64,000 nt of DNA from Chryseobacterium fluminis (GTDB lineage: Bacteria > Bacteroidota > Bacteroidia > Flavobacteriales > Weeksellaceae), in contig NZ_CP111121.1 in assembly GCF_026314945.1 (NCBI RefSeq), forward strand, positions 3,472,001-3,536,000, given 5' to 3'. Positions 33,662-41,929 of this stretch are shown piece after piece (the stretch's first letter is position 1; each line of letters opens with the position of its first letter). The translations under genes were made by a program, and so were the position numbers. The notes under the pieces are model-generated. The model saw only the letters and a list, made by a program, of their open reading frames with translations. It ran no database searches and was not told the origin of the DNA.

Positions 33662-35932
33662 ATGAAAAAGTTTTATCTTTTAATGAGCTTTTTTCTCTTC
33701 GCATTCTTCACCCATGCGCAGATTAAAGTACAGGGCGTGCCCCGGAATGATATTCAGCTGAATTCTGCCCATAAGAATGCAGCAACTATTAATTTTTCCG
33801 ATATTCAGTATTGGGTAGGTACCGGAACAAACCAGGCGGCTTTCGCTGTTCAGTGGAATGACAGCAAGAATCCTGATGCCATCGTTTGGGGATTCAGATG
33901 GAACGGTTCTGCTACCGGTGAAGATATGTTAAAAGCTATCGCAAAAGCAGATCACAGGTTTTTCTCCCTGCTGTATCAGGGAACACAGTTCGGATCGGCA
34001 GTCGGCGGACTTGGCTTTGACCTGAACGGCGCCAACGCTAATGCCCTGTACAAAAACGGGAATGTTACGTACCCGTATTATCCGGTTGACGGAATCGTCA
34101 ACACGACAGCTTATGATTTTGATGATTATACTGCTGCGGATGCTAACGATCACTGGCAATCCGGATGGGCTACCAACGGATATTGGGCGTATTGGGTAAA
34201 AGATCCTGCAGATCCTGATTTCGGATATTCCGGAGCAGGAGCTTCCAGCCGTGTTTTAGTAAACGGATCCTGGGATGTCTGGAACTTCAATGCCGGTTTT
34301 GCAGATTTCCCTATTTCTTCAACCATGACAGCCGTTTCACCTTATATTGCCTCGACCAATTTTACCAACGGCTATTTTATGGTGAACGAAGAATGGTACG
34401 GACATACAAACGGATCTGTAAATTTCATTGACAGTAATGGGAATATAAATTACAGAGTATACAGCAATGCCAATAACAATCAGGCTTTTGGAGCGACAAC
34501 GCAATACGGAACTATTTACGGAGACAAGTTTTATTTTATCTCAAAGCAGGCTGCTGATGGCGGAGATACACAATATACTCCGGGCGGAAGGCTGGTGATC
34601 GCGAATGCACAGACGATGCAGAAGATTGCAGGATTCAATAATATCGGTGGAGGAGACGGAAGATCTTTCGTAGGCGTAAATGAACATAAGGGATATATCG
34701 GAGCGTCTAACGGAATTTATATTTTTGATATTGATCACTTACAGGTAGGAAATTTAATTCCTACAACCGGGGGCGGAAGTCAGTATGCAGGACAGGTCGG
34801 AAATATGATCCGTACGCAGCAATACGTCTTTGCCGTAAAACAGACCGTAGGAATTTTAGTCATTGATCCCAATACGGATACTGTGGTGAATACAATTTCA
34901 GGAGCTTTCCATTCCATTGTGCAGGCTAAAGACGGAAGTGTCTGGGCCATCCAGGATCAGAAGATCGTGAATATCAATCCGGTTACTTTTGCAAAAACAG
35001 AATATGCTATTCCGACGACCAAGTATTTAGGAGCCTGGGGAGCCTGGAATGCAGGAAGTTTAACGGCCAGCAGCCAGCAGAATGCTTTATACTGGATCAA
35101 TTCCATCAACAGTTTTTCTTCCGGAACACAGATTGTAAAATTTGATGTGACAACGAAGACTTTTAACGAAAACTTTGCCGCAATTCCAGGACAGACAGGG
35201 ACGTATAAGCAGATTCCTTACGGTGCGGGATTAAGAGTAAACCCTTCTACTGACGAATTAATTTTGAATACAACAGAAAGCGGCTACGGAGCCCATTATC
35301 AGAAAAACTGGATTCATACTTTTAACAATACAGGTGTTCTGACCAATACAAAAATATTAAATGACTATTACTGGTTCCCGGCGTTGGCCGTATTCCCCGA
35401 TAACAGCGCACCGGTAGTAAGCAATACTTTCCCTTCTCAGGTAAACGTTGGCACTGCTACATCCATTGATCTTAAGACAATTGTTTCTGATTCGGATAAT
35501 TTATCTGCTGCAATTCTTAAATCGGTGAAGTCCAACTCAAATCCTGCTGTGGTAACCGCTTCTGTTAATGCTAATGAAGAGCTGGTCCTGACTCCTGTTG
35601 CAAACGGAACCTCCGATATCGTGATCAGCTTTAACTCAAACGGAAAAATCGTTGAAAAAACACTGGTTGTTAATGCTACTGCTTCAGTCCTGGCTACTGC
35701 TGAGGTTAAGAAATTGGAATTCGCAGTGTATCCTAATCCTGTTACTGATATTTTATATATCAAAACTCAGGAACAGGTTAAAAATATTACGCTTTATGAT
35801 ATTTCCGGAAAATTGATTAACGTTCAGTATAACAATGGACAAATCAATGTAAGTGCACTTCCGAAAGGGATGTACATCTTACGTGCTACGACTGATAAAG
35901 CAGTTTATCAGCAAAAACTAATTAAAAATTAA
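33662..35932 (+). CDS. DUF5074-type secreted propeller with type IX sorting tail
   Basis: This 756-residue protein has signal peptide FYLLMSFFLFAFFTHAQ. The N-terminal about 250 residues contain WGFRWNGSATGEDMLKAI, a domain seen in secreted corrinoid-locus proteins. A DUF5074-like propeller follows (GRLVIANAQTMQKIAGF, VGILVIDPNTDTVVNTI), then an Ig-like region (APVVSNTFPSQVNVG). A complete Por_Secre_tail closes it (FAVYPNPVTDILYI, ITLYDISGKLI, LPKGMYILRATT). It is therefore exported by the type IX system and anchored at the surface or released. As last gene of the B12 operon it probably helps capture corrinoids. Confidence 0.85.
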   Translation: MKKFYLLMSFFLFAFFTHAQIKVQGVPRNDIQLNSAHKNAATINFSDIQYWVGTGTNQAAFAVQWNDSKNPDAIVWGFRWNGSATGEDMLKAIAKADHRFFSLLYQGTQFGSAVGGLGFDLNGANANALYKNGNVTYPYYPVDGIVNTTAYDFDDYTAADANDHWQSGWATNGYWAYWVKDPADPDFGYSGAGASSRVLVNGSWDVWNFNAGFADFPISSTMTAVSPYIASTNFTNGYFMVNEEWYGHTNGSVNFIDSNGNINYRVYSNANNNQAFGATTQYGTIYGDKFYFISKQAADGGDTQYTPGGRLVIANAQTMQKIAGFNNIGGGDGRSFVGVNEHKGYIGASNGIYIFDIDHLQVGNLIPTTGGGSQYAGQVGNMIRTQQYVFAVKQTVGILVIDPNTDTVVNTISGAFHSIVQAKDGSVWAIQDQKIVNINPVTFAKTEYAIPTTKYLGAWGAWNAGSLTASSQQNALYWINSINSFSSGTQIVKFDVTTKTFNENFAAIPGQTGTYKQIPYGAGLRVNPSTDELILNTTESGYGAHYQKNWIHTFNNTGVLTNTKILNDYYWFPALAVFPDNSAPVVSNTFPSQVNVGTATSIDLKTIVSDSDNLSAAILKSVKSNSNPAVVTASVNANEELVLTPVANGTSDIVISFNSNGKIVEKTLVVNATASVLATAEVKKLEFAVYPNPVTDILYIKTQEQVKNITLYDISGKLINVQYNNGQINVSALPKGMYILRATTDKAVYQQKLIKN

Positions 35933-35967
35933 CCAAAACACGTTCTCAATAATTAGATTTTAATCGA

Positions 35968-36000
35968 AACCCTTTACCGTAAAAAGTAAAGGGTTTTTTT
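35968..36000 (+). terminator. Terminator of the B12 operon
   Basis: AACCCTTTAC pairs with GTAAAGGGTT around a short loop, then TTTTTTT. Followed by ATGCA, it is repeated almost exactly at 38817-38849. Confidence 0.9.
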
Positions 36001-36255
36001 ATGCATTGGCCTGCTTATTTTTACTGAAATTGGGACAGCAATAGCTTATGAAAGTCGATAATTTGACTTTCAGAATCTGAAAACGGATTTTAATCGTTTC
36101 CATAAGATAAAAACTATCTTAAGAATACTTTTTTCGGGTTTAGCTTTCTCATTTTTGAATAAGAAATTGAATACATAATCTTAAGGGTATTGCAAAAACT
36201 GATGAAAGATTGATTGAATTTGACCTGCACTATAAATTTATTAATAATTTATTAT

Positions 36256-37080
36256 ATGAAACATCCCTCACGTTTAAATCTTAAATCACCATTGGTATTA
36301 ATCTTTATTTTTTTTATTCACTATGCTGCCCATGCACAGGAAGTAGAAAAAACTGATTCCAATGTACAGGAACTTGCCGATAAATTAGCCAATCCGGTTG
36401 CAAATCTTATCAGTGTTCCCCTGCAGAATAATATTAGCTATGGCATCGGGCCTTTTAACGGATCAAGATATACTGTGAATGTACAGCCCGTCATTCCTTT
36501 CAAGCTAAGTGAAAATTTAAATTTAATTACCCGTTATATTGTTCCTGTTGTAGACCAAAGAGACATTACAGGAGAAAGTACGCATGAGTTTGGTTTAAGT
36601 GATGCTACCATTACAGCATTTTTTGCGCCCAAAAGCGAGAAAATTATCTGGGGAGCAGGTCCGGCGATTTTAGCACCTATCGCAACCAATAAATTTTTAG
36701 GCACTGAAAAATTAGGGGTAGGGCCAAGTGTATTAATTATGCATCAGGCTAAAGGCCTTTCCGCAGGTTTTATAGCCAATCAGATATGGTCGGTGGCAGG
36801 AAACGAAAACCGTGAGGATGTTAATCAGTTCTATACACAGATTTTCCTTTCTCACAGCTACAAAAGTGGAGCAAGCCTTGGGGTGAATGCCGAGATCACT
36901 CAAAACTGGGCAGCCAATACCACCCTGATTTCCGTGAATCCTTCAATAGGAGCGGTAACCAAATTAGGAAATCAAGTTGTACAATTTGCCTTAATGCCTC
37001 TGATTCCCATAGTCGGACCATCGCAGGTAAGACCGGATTGGGGACTTAGAGCAGTGGTAGCTTTTGTTTTTCCTCACTAG
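36256..37080 (+). CDS. Transporter-like outer-membrane beta-barrel protein
   Basis: About 274 residues from the ATG at 36256; a TTG-led extension to 36214 would put residues ahead of the signal peptide. The signal peptide is LVLIFIFFIHYAAHAQ. A Glu/Asp-rich segment (VEKTDSNVQELADKLANP) precedes barrel strands typical of the MetA-like transporter family (ISYGIGPFNGSRYTVNVQPV, IIWGAGPAILAPIATN, LGVGPSVLIMH). Such proteins often neighbour DUF1254/DUF1214 proteins, as here. Substrate unknown. The cassette is bracketed by near-identical terminators. Confidence 0.8.
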   Translation: MKHPSRLNLKSPLVLIFIFFIHYAAHAQEVEKTDSNVQELADKLANPVANLISVPLQNNISYGIGPFNGSRYTVNVQPVIPFKLSENLNLITRYIVPVVDQRDITGESTHEFGLSDATITAFFAPKSEKIIWGAGPAILAPIATNKFLGTEKLGVGPSVLIMHQAKGLSAGFIANQIWSVAGNENREDVNQFYTQIFLSHSYKSGASLGVNAEITQNWAANTTLISVNPSIGAVTKLGNQVVQFALMPLIPIVGPSQVRPDWGLRAVVAFVFPH

Positions 37081-37185
37081 TATCCCGGTCTGCAGCGCGT
37101 ACAGGTTTGGATATCAATAAGGTATAGCCCAATTGAGCACTAAATGATATAGATCTTTTATTTATTTAATACACAAAACAGCCAT

Positions 37186-38661
37186 ATGAAAAAAGTATTT
37201 ATCTTAGTATTAATATTTTCGCAATTAGTAAACTGCAGAAAAGAATCATCAGCAAAAAATACACCTGCTGATTTGGATTCTTCAGCTATAGAGAGAACTA
37301 TTCTGCCCGGTCCACCCGCTAATATAATATTACCGGATGAGTACGTCAGGCAAGTGGCTTCATTCGCCTATCTGTGGGCTTGGCCTATGGTAAACATCCA
37401 TAACAGGAAAGTATTGTTTGAAAAGCTTCCGGGACCTTTATATAAAGGGGGCGTGGTGCCGCTGAGTCCACCTAATCAGCTCTGTATGCTTACAGATTAT
37501 ATCAAGCCGGGAGAAAAGGATGTAGCCTGTCCTAACCAGGACGTTGTATACGGCTTTGGATTAACGGACTTTTCGAAAGATGCGCTGGTAGTCCAGGTTC
37601 CTGATTTCGGAGACCGGTTCTGGGTATATCAGGTCTGCAACCAGCGGACGGACGGATATGCTTCCCTGGGGAAAATGTATGGTACGGAAGCCGGATTTTA
37701 TTTGCTGGCAGGGCCTAACTGGAAAGGGAAAGTCCCGTCAGGAATTAAAAAAGTATTCAGATCTTCAACAGACTTAGGTGTTGTTATTCCGCGTGTTTTT
37801 CAAACTGATGATCCAGCGGATAAGAAAGCAATTCAGCCTCTTATCCAACAGATATTAATGTATCCCTTAAGTCAGTTTGACGGTAAGATGAAGACAAAAG
37901 ACTGGACAAAAATTCCCATATTGCCATCTCCCTCAGATGCAGGAAATGAAGAAACAAAATGGGTGAAGCCCGAAACTTTTTTTGATGAATTGCCGGTCAT
38001 CATGAAAGAAGTTCCATCATTACCGGGTGAAGAAGCGATATATGGACAGATCCGATCTGTGTTAAATGCATCTAAAAATAATCAGAGAATAAAAGATATT
38101 CTGAAACAGGCCGCTGTAGAAGCAGATAAGAAATTAATTACACCTTTATTCCAATTCTCTAATGTGGGTTATCCATTAAAATACAACTGGAGCATCCAGG
38201 GAAATGGGGCACAGTTTGGTTTAGATTACCTCACGAGGACAGCATGTGCCAAAGCGAATATTTTTGTTAATAAGCCTAATGAAACGAAATATTTCTATCA
38301 GGACAAAGATATGAAAGGAGACCGTTTAAAAGGGGATCATAAATATACGGTTACTTTTGAAAAAGGAAATGTGCCTCCTGCGAAAGGTTTCTGGTCGCTT
38401 ACACTATACAATGAGTACCACTTCTTTGCTCCGAATTCTATAAACCGGTTTTCTTTAGGAACTAAAAACAAAGACTTAAAATATAATCCTGACGGATCTT
38501 TAACGCTGTATGTGCAGAATACACCGCCTTCAGACGATAAATTAAGCAACTGGTTACCCGCTCCCAAAGAAGTGTTCTCTTTGTATATAAGATGCTATTG
38601 GCCGGAAGACAGAGTGATAAAAGGAATATGGACACCACCTGCGGTTGTTAAAGTGAACTAA
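37186..38661 (+). CDS. DUF1254/DUF1214-domain lipoprotein
   Basis: This 491-residue lipoprotein has lipobox SQLVNC. The DUF1254 domain occupies about residues 50-200 with YLWAWPMVNIHNRKVLFEKL, CPNQDVVYGFGLTDFSKDAL and FWVYQVCNQRTD. The DUF1214 domain covers the end with KGFWSLTLYNEYHFFAPN, FSLGTKNKDLKYNPDGSL and RCYWPEDRVI. The biochemical role of the family is unsettled; members are exported and often paired with outer-membrane transporters. Here the preceding gene is such a barrel. A terminator follows. Confidence 0.92.
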   Translation: MKKVFILVLIFSQLVNCRKESSAKNTPADLDSSAIERTILPGPPANIILPDEYVRQVASFAYLWAWPMVNIHNRKVLFEKLPGPLYKGGVVPLSPPNQLCMLTDYIKPGEKDVACPNQDVVYGFGLTDFSKDALVVQVPDFGDRFWVYQVCNQRTDGYASLGKMYGTEAGFYLLAGPNWKGKVPSGIKKVFRSSTDLGVVIPRVFQTDDPADKKAIQPLIQQILMYPLSQFDGKMKTKDWTKIPILPSPSDAGNEETKWVKPETFFDELPVIMKEVPSLPGEEAIYGQIRSVLNASKNNQRIKDILKQAAVEADKKLITPLFQFSNVGYPLKYNWSIQGNGAQFGLDYLTRTACAKANIFVNKPNETKYFYQDKDMKGDRLKGDHKYTVTFEKGNVPPAKGFWSLTLYNEYHFFAPNSINRFSLGTKNKDLKYNPDGSLTLYVQNTPPSDDKLSNWLPAPKEVFSLYIRCYWPEDRVIKGIWTPPAVVKVN

Positions 38662-38816
38662 CGGATCGTTTAACTACAAAATATTTGAGTGCAACAGCAT
38701 CGTTGGCGGCCAGAAATCCTTTAGACTTTTTCAGCGCAGAATAAATAACTTATACAGGCTTCATTAGAAGCACAGTGCCAGCGTAAACTCTCTTCTTATA
38801 ATCGAATATTAATTCG

Positions 38817-38849
38817 AACCCTTTACTGTAAAAAGTAAAGGGTTTTTTT
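38817..38849 (+). terminator. Terminator after the DUF1254 gene (near-copy of 35968-36000)
   Basis: The 36 bases from the first C of the stem through the T-run and ATGCA match the earlier terminator at all but one position. It separates the cassette from the convergent fsr gene. Confidence 0.9.
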
Positions 38850-38896
38850 ATGCAGATCGGTTTTATTGAGCAAGTGATATTACCGCCGGTAAATAA

Positions 38897-40102
38897 CTAT
38901 TTCTTACTTCCCTTAATATTGGGAAGTAGCGCGGTGATCACACCCATAAGCGGTAAAAATGCACAGATCTTAAAAACGTATTCGATACTGGTATCATCAG
39001 CAACTGCCCCTAACACAGCGGAACCTATTCCGCCCATTCCGAACATAAAACCAAAAAATAATCCTGCTACCAAACCGATCTTATCAGGCATCAGATCTGT
39101 CGCATAAACAAGAATTGCAGAAAAAGCCGATGCGATGATTAAGCCTATGATCACAGCAAAGACAATCGTCCATACCAATGAAAGATAAGGAAGACAAAGC
39201 GTAAATGGTGCTGCTCCCAGGATAGAAACCCAGATGATCTTTTTACGTCCGTATTTATCGCCCAGCTTCCCTCCCAGGATGGTTCCGACAGCTACGGCAG
39301 CGAGAAACATAAATAAATACAGCTGAGAATCTTTAACGGAGATATGAAACTTATCAATCAGGAAAAACGTGAAATAATTCGTCATCGAAGCCAGGTAAAT
39401 ATATTTTGAAAATACCAGCGCCAGTAAAATAGTGATAGAAAACAAAACTTTTTTTCTTGATAATTGAATATTCAGCACCAGATCATGATGTTTGGTTGTC
39501 TTTTTAACGGATAATCTATCAGCGTACCAGTTACCGATTCTCCAGAGGAGAATGATTCCTATAAATGCTGCAATCGCAAATAATCCCACATATCCCTGAC
39601 CTAACGGAAGAACAATAAGGGCAACCAACAGGGGACCGATGGCGCTTCCGGAATTTCCTCCGACCTGAAAGATAGACTGTGCCAGGCCTTTCTGTCCTCC
39701 GGAGGCCATCTGCGCGACTCTGGAGGCTTCGGGATGAAAAACGGAAGATCCCATTCCGATCAGCCCTACCGCGATCAGGATTACATAATATTGGTGGGCG
39801 GCCGCCAGAAGTAATAAGCCAGCCATCGACAATGCCATTCCTATAGCTAAAGACCGCGGATTTGGTTTTTTGTCCGTATAAATTCCGACAAATGGCTGAA
39901 GGATAGAAGCCGTAAGCTGAAATACCAGTGTAATAATTCCAATCTGTGCAAATGAAAGGCTGAATTCTCCTTTCAGAATAGGATAGAGGGAAGGAATTGT
40001 AGACTGGATCAGATCATTCAGAAAATGTGAAAAACTGATCATGAATAAAATGGGATAAACAATTTTTGACGTATCGACTGTTTTTACCGTGGTATTTTCC
40101 AT
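38897..40102 (-). CDS. fsr: Fsr-type MFS efflux transporter (fosmidomycin-resistance family)
   Basis: This 401-residue protein has 12 membrane spans and MFS motifs. Family features include FMISFSHFLNDLIQSTIPSL at the N-terminus, GMGSSVFHPEASRVAQ near residue 120, the motif A-like GGKLGDKYGRKK between helices 8 and 9 and GLFFGFMFGMGGIGSAVLG near the end. Members export fosmidomycin and other small molecules, but the natural substrate is usually unknown. The gene is downstream of its likely regulator on the same strand, and an operator-like sequence at 40120-40139 sits just ahead of its start. Confidence 0.92.
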   Translation of the reverse strand: MENTTVKTVDTSKIVYPILFMISFSHFLNDLIQSTIPSLYPILKGEFSLSFAQIGIITLVFQLTASILQPFVGIYTDKKPNPRSLAIGMALSMAGLLLLAAAHQYYVILIAVGLIGMGSSVFHPEASRVAQMASGGQKGLAQSIFQVGGNSGSAIGPLLVALIVLPLGQGYVGLFAIAAFIGIILLWRIGNWYADRLSVKKTTKHHDLVLNIQLSRKKVLFSITILLALVFSKYIYLASMTNYFTFFLIDKFHISVKDSQLYLFMFLAAVAVGTILGGKLGDKYGRKKIIWVSILGAAPFTLCLPYLSLVWTIVFAVIIGLIIASAFSAILVYATDLMPDKIGLVAGLFFGFMFGMGGIGSAVLGAVADDTSIEYVFKICAFLPLMGVITALLPNIKGSKK

Positions 40103-40119
40103 AGAATAATATTTTAAAT

Positions 40120-40139
40120 CATCATATCATCTGATGAAT
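40120..40139. promoter_or_regulatory. Operator-like sequence before fsr
   Basis: CATCATATCATCTGATGAAT contains the 11-base palindrome TCATCTGATGA. A copy differing at one position lies before the regulator gene at 40818-40837. It is a likely GntR-family binding site. Confidence 0.65.
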
Positions 40140-40155
40140 TTTGTTAAATTTTTAG

Positions 40156-40809
40156 TTAATAGATTCTGTCAACGATTTGTTGAGCTATGAATTCAGCTTT
40201 TTCAGAATCTTTATTGACAATTGAATGATAAAGTTCGGTATGTATATTTTGAGAAATTTTAAAAGGTTCTGTATCGGTATGAGAGCTTTCAAACGATCTC
40301 ATGATATGCTTGCTCGCAACGATGAAGATTTCTTTAAGTAAGGTATTACCACAGGCCTCCGCTATAGCTACATGGAAATTAATATCTGCCTCATAGCATT
40401 CTGTTATTCTGTTTTCTTCTGCCAGTGTATTCCTGAGATCAAGATACATCTTCATTATTTCCAGATCCTTCTCAGTGCGATGCATAGCGGCTTTGGCAGC
40501 GATCTTCGAATCTAAAAGAGATCTCACTTCAAATACCTCTTCAATCTGAGCCTTATCCATTTGCGATTCCAGAGATTCCCGGATATTTTTTGAAACAATA
40601 AATGTTCCCACACCCTGTTGAACACTTAAAATCCCCTTAATGGATAAAATTTTTATAGCCTCACGAATACTTGATCTCCCGACACCATACAGCTGCATCA
40701 ATTCCGGTTCAGTAGGCAGCTTTGTTCCCACCATGAATTGGTCGGTGAGTATACCCTCCGTTAATCTTTCTGCTACCTCCTGTGCTAATGTACGTTTCTG
40801 AATCTGCAT
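40156..40809 (-). CDS. FadR/GntR-family transcriptional regulator (FCD ligand domain)
   Basis: This 217-residue regulator has an N-terminal winged helix (residues about 5-70: AQEVAERLTEGILTDQFMVG, LMQLYGVGRSSIREAIKIL, VQQGVGTFIVS). The FCD effector domain follows, with metal-ligand-type residues in YEADINFHVAIAEACGN and the HTELYHSIVNKD region. It probably represses fsr and itself. Ligand unknown. The fsr gene lies 54 bases downstream with the shared 20-base site between, which supports a self-contained regulator/pump unit. Confidence 0.93.
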   Translation of the reverse strand: MQIQKRTLAQEVAERLTEGILTDQFMVGTKLPTEPELMQLYGVGRSSIREAIKILSIKGILSVQQGVGTFIVSKNIRESLESQMDKAQIEEVFEVRSLLDSKIAAKAAMHRTEKDLEIMKMYLDLRNTLAEENRITECYEADINFHVAIAEACGNTLLKEIFIVASKHIMRSFESSHTDTEPFKISQNIHTELYHSIVNKDSEKAEFIAQQIVDRIY

Positions 40810-40817
40810 AATGATAA

Positions 40818-40837
40818 CATCATATCATCTGCTGAAT
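40818..40837. promoter_or_regulatory. Operator-like sequence before the GntR gene
   Basis: CATCATATCATCTGCTGAAT, 19 of 20 bases identical to the site before fsr. It lies 9 bases ahead of the regulator start codon, consistent with autoregulation. Confidence 0.65.
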
Positions 40838-40867
40838 GGCAAAGATAAGAATTTTAAAACAAAAAAA

Positions 40868-40890
40868 GAGACTTTAAAAAATAAAGTCTC
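40868..40890 (-). terminator. Terminator of the tRNA-Glu/rpsT unit
   Basis: GAGACTTTA pairs with TAAAGTCTC. On the minus strand it is followed by TTTTTTT. It lies just beyond the 3' end of the first tRNA. Confidence 0.8.
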
Positions 40891-40894
40891 TTTG

Positions 40895-40966
40895 TAGCCC
40901 GTAGGGGAATCGAACCCCTCTTACCAGAATGAAAATCTGAGGTCCTAACCGATAGACGAACGGGCC
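40895..40966 (-). tRNA. tRNA-Glu (TTC)
   Basis: 72 bases. The acceptor arms GGCCCGT/ACGGGCT are present, the anticodon loop TTTTCAT gives anticodon TTC, and the T arm is GGGGTTCGATTCCCC. No CCA is encoded. The mature sequence is identical to the copy at 41060-41131. Confidence 0.95.
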
Positions 40967-41059
40967 ATCTACCAAACTGTATTGCTACAGGGTTAGTATT
41001 TTGTTTTTATAAGTTTCAACTCTTATCCCAAACACCCGGTTAGCAGTGTTTAAGTTTTG

Positions 41060-41131
41060 TAGCCCGTAGGGGAATCGAACCCCTCTTACCAGAATGAAAA
41101 TCTGAGGTCCTAACCGATAGACGAACGGGCC
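41060..41131 (-). tRNA. tRNA-Glu (TTC), second copy
   Basis: Same 72-base cloverleaf and anticodon TTC as the copy at 40895. The 93 bases between the copies hold no gene. Confidence 0.95.
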
Positions 41132-41142
41132 AACTATACTTA

Positions 41143-41397
41143 TTAAGCTAGTTTGTTAACGTGCTTAGTTAATTTACTTTTTAAGTTAGCTGCTTTGTTT
41201 TTGTGGATAATATTTTTCTTAGCTAATTTATCCAACAAAGAGATTACTTTTGGCAACTGCTCAGCAGCTGCAGCTTTGTCTTCTTCATTTCTTAATACTT
41301 TCAAAGCCGTTCTTGCAGTCTTGTGATAGTATCTGTTACGAACTTTTCTAACTTCGTTTTGTCTGATTCTCTTAAGTGCTGATTTATGATTTGCCAT
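41143..41397 (-). CDS. rpsT: 30S ribosomal protein S20
   Basis: A small basic helical protein (84 residues) that binds 16S rRNA in the body of the small subunit. The start is the ATG at 41397 ([20 protein letters not shown]); a frame reaching 41418 adds seven unrelated residues. [11 protein letters not shown] and [20 protein letters not shown] complete the family pattern. It is embedded between tRNA-Glu genes on the same strand, and is followed after 11 bases by a tRNA, so a common transcript is likely. Confidence 0.97.
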   Translation of the reverse strand: MANHKSALKRIRQNEVRKVRNRYYHKTARTALKVLRNEEDKAAAAEQLPKVISLLDKLAKKNIIHKNKAANLKSKLTKHVNKLA

Positions 41398-41464
41398 ATC
41401 GTTCAAATGTGAGTGCAAAAGTATAGACTTTTTTTTTATCTACCAAATTTATCTTTAAAAATTT

Positions 41465-41785
41465 TTAATTTTCTTCTGATAAATATTTTTTAAGCTTATC
41501 TATTGCTTGTTCTATTTTTAAATTTTCTTGTTCCTTATCTATTTTTCTGATTGTGCTTGTCAGCATAATCAATGCATTGTTCCATTCTCCGGTAGTATTG
41601 GTGAAGGTAAGTCCGTCAATCGTTACTTCAAAAGCGACCCTTTCTCCCGTCCTGTAAAGTCTGAAACTAATTTTATCATCCCTGCCTGCAATCCCGTCTT
41701 CATTGATTTTTAAATCATAACTTTTTGGGTTAGAGTGGATTTTCTTAAAAAGCAATTGTGCTTCTTGAATTTTTAAATCCGGCAT
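41465..41785 (-). CDS. Small conserved-looking cytoplasmic protein, unknown
   Basis: 106 residues without signal or membrane segments. An N-terminal helix (DLKIQEAQLLFKKIHS) and a compact beta part (ISFRLYRTGERVAFEVTIDG) are followed by a long C-terminal helix rich in Glu/Lys. It starts 14 bases after the third tRNA-Glu and shares its strand with rpsT and the tRNAs. No family recognised, but codon use and placement look like a genuine core gene. Confidence 0.7.
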   Translation of the reverse strand: MPDLKIQEAQLLFKKIHSNPKSYDLKINEDGIAGRDDKISFRLYRTGERVAFEVTIDGLTFTNTTGEWNNALIMLTSTIRKIDKEQENLKIEQAIDKLKKYLSEEN

Positions 41786-41799
41786 GATATCAAATTTGG

Positions 41800-41871
41800 T
41801 AGCCTATAGGAGAATCGAACTCCTGTTGCAAGGATGAAAACCTTGAGTCCTAACCACTAGACGAATAGGCC
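41800..41871 (-). tRNA. tRNA-Glu (TTC), third, divergent copy
   Basis: 72 bases with acceptor arms GGCCTAT/ATAGGCT, anticodon loop TTTTCAT (TTC), and T arm AGGAGTTCGATTCTCCT. It differs from the two identical copies in acceptor, anticodon stem and variable region. Confidence 0.94.
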
Positions 41872-41929
41872 AAATTTTGAGGTTGCAAAAGTAATGATTA
41901 ACTTTTTAACTTCAAAATATTTTTTTTAA

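Noticed and set aside
38850..39107. Plus-strand open frame of 85 codons in the fsr region
   Set aside because: It lies antisense within the well-supported fsr gene and has no signal or family resemblance.
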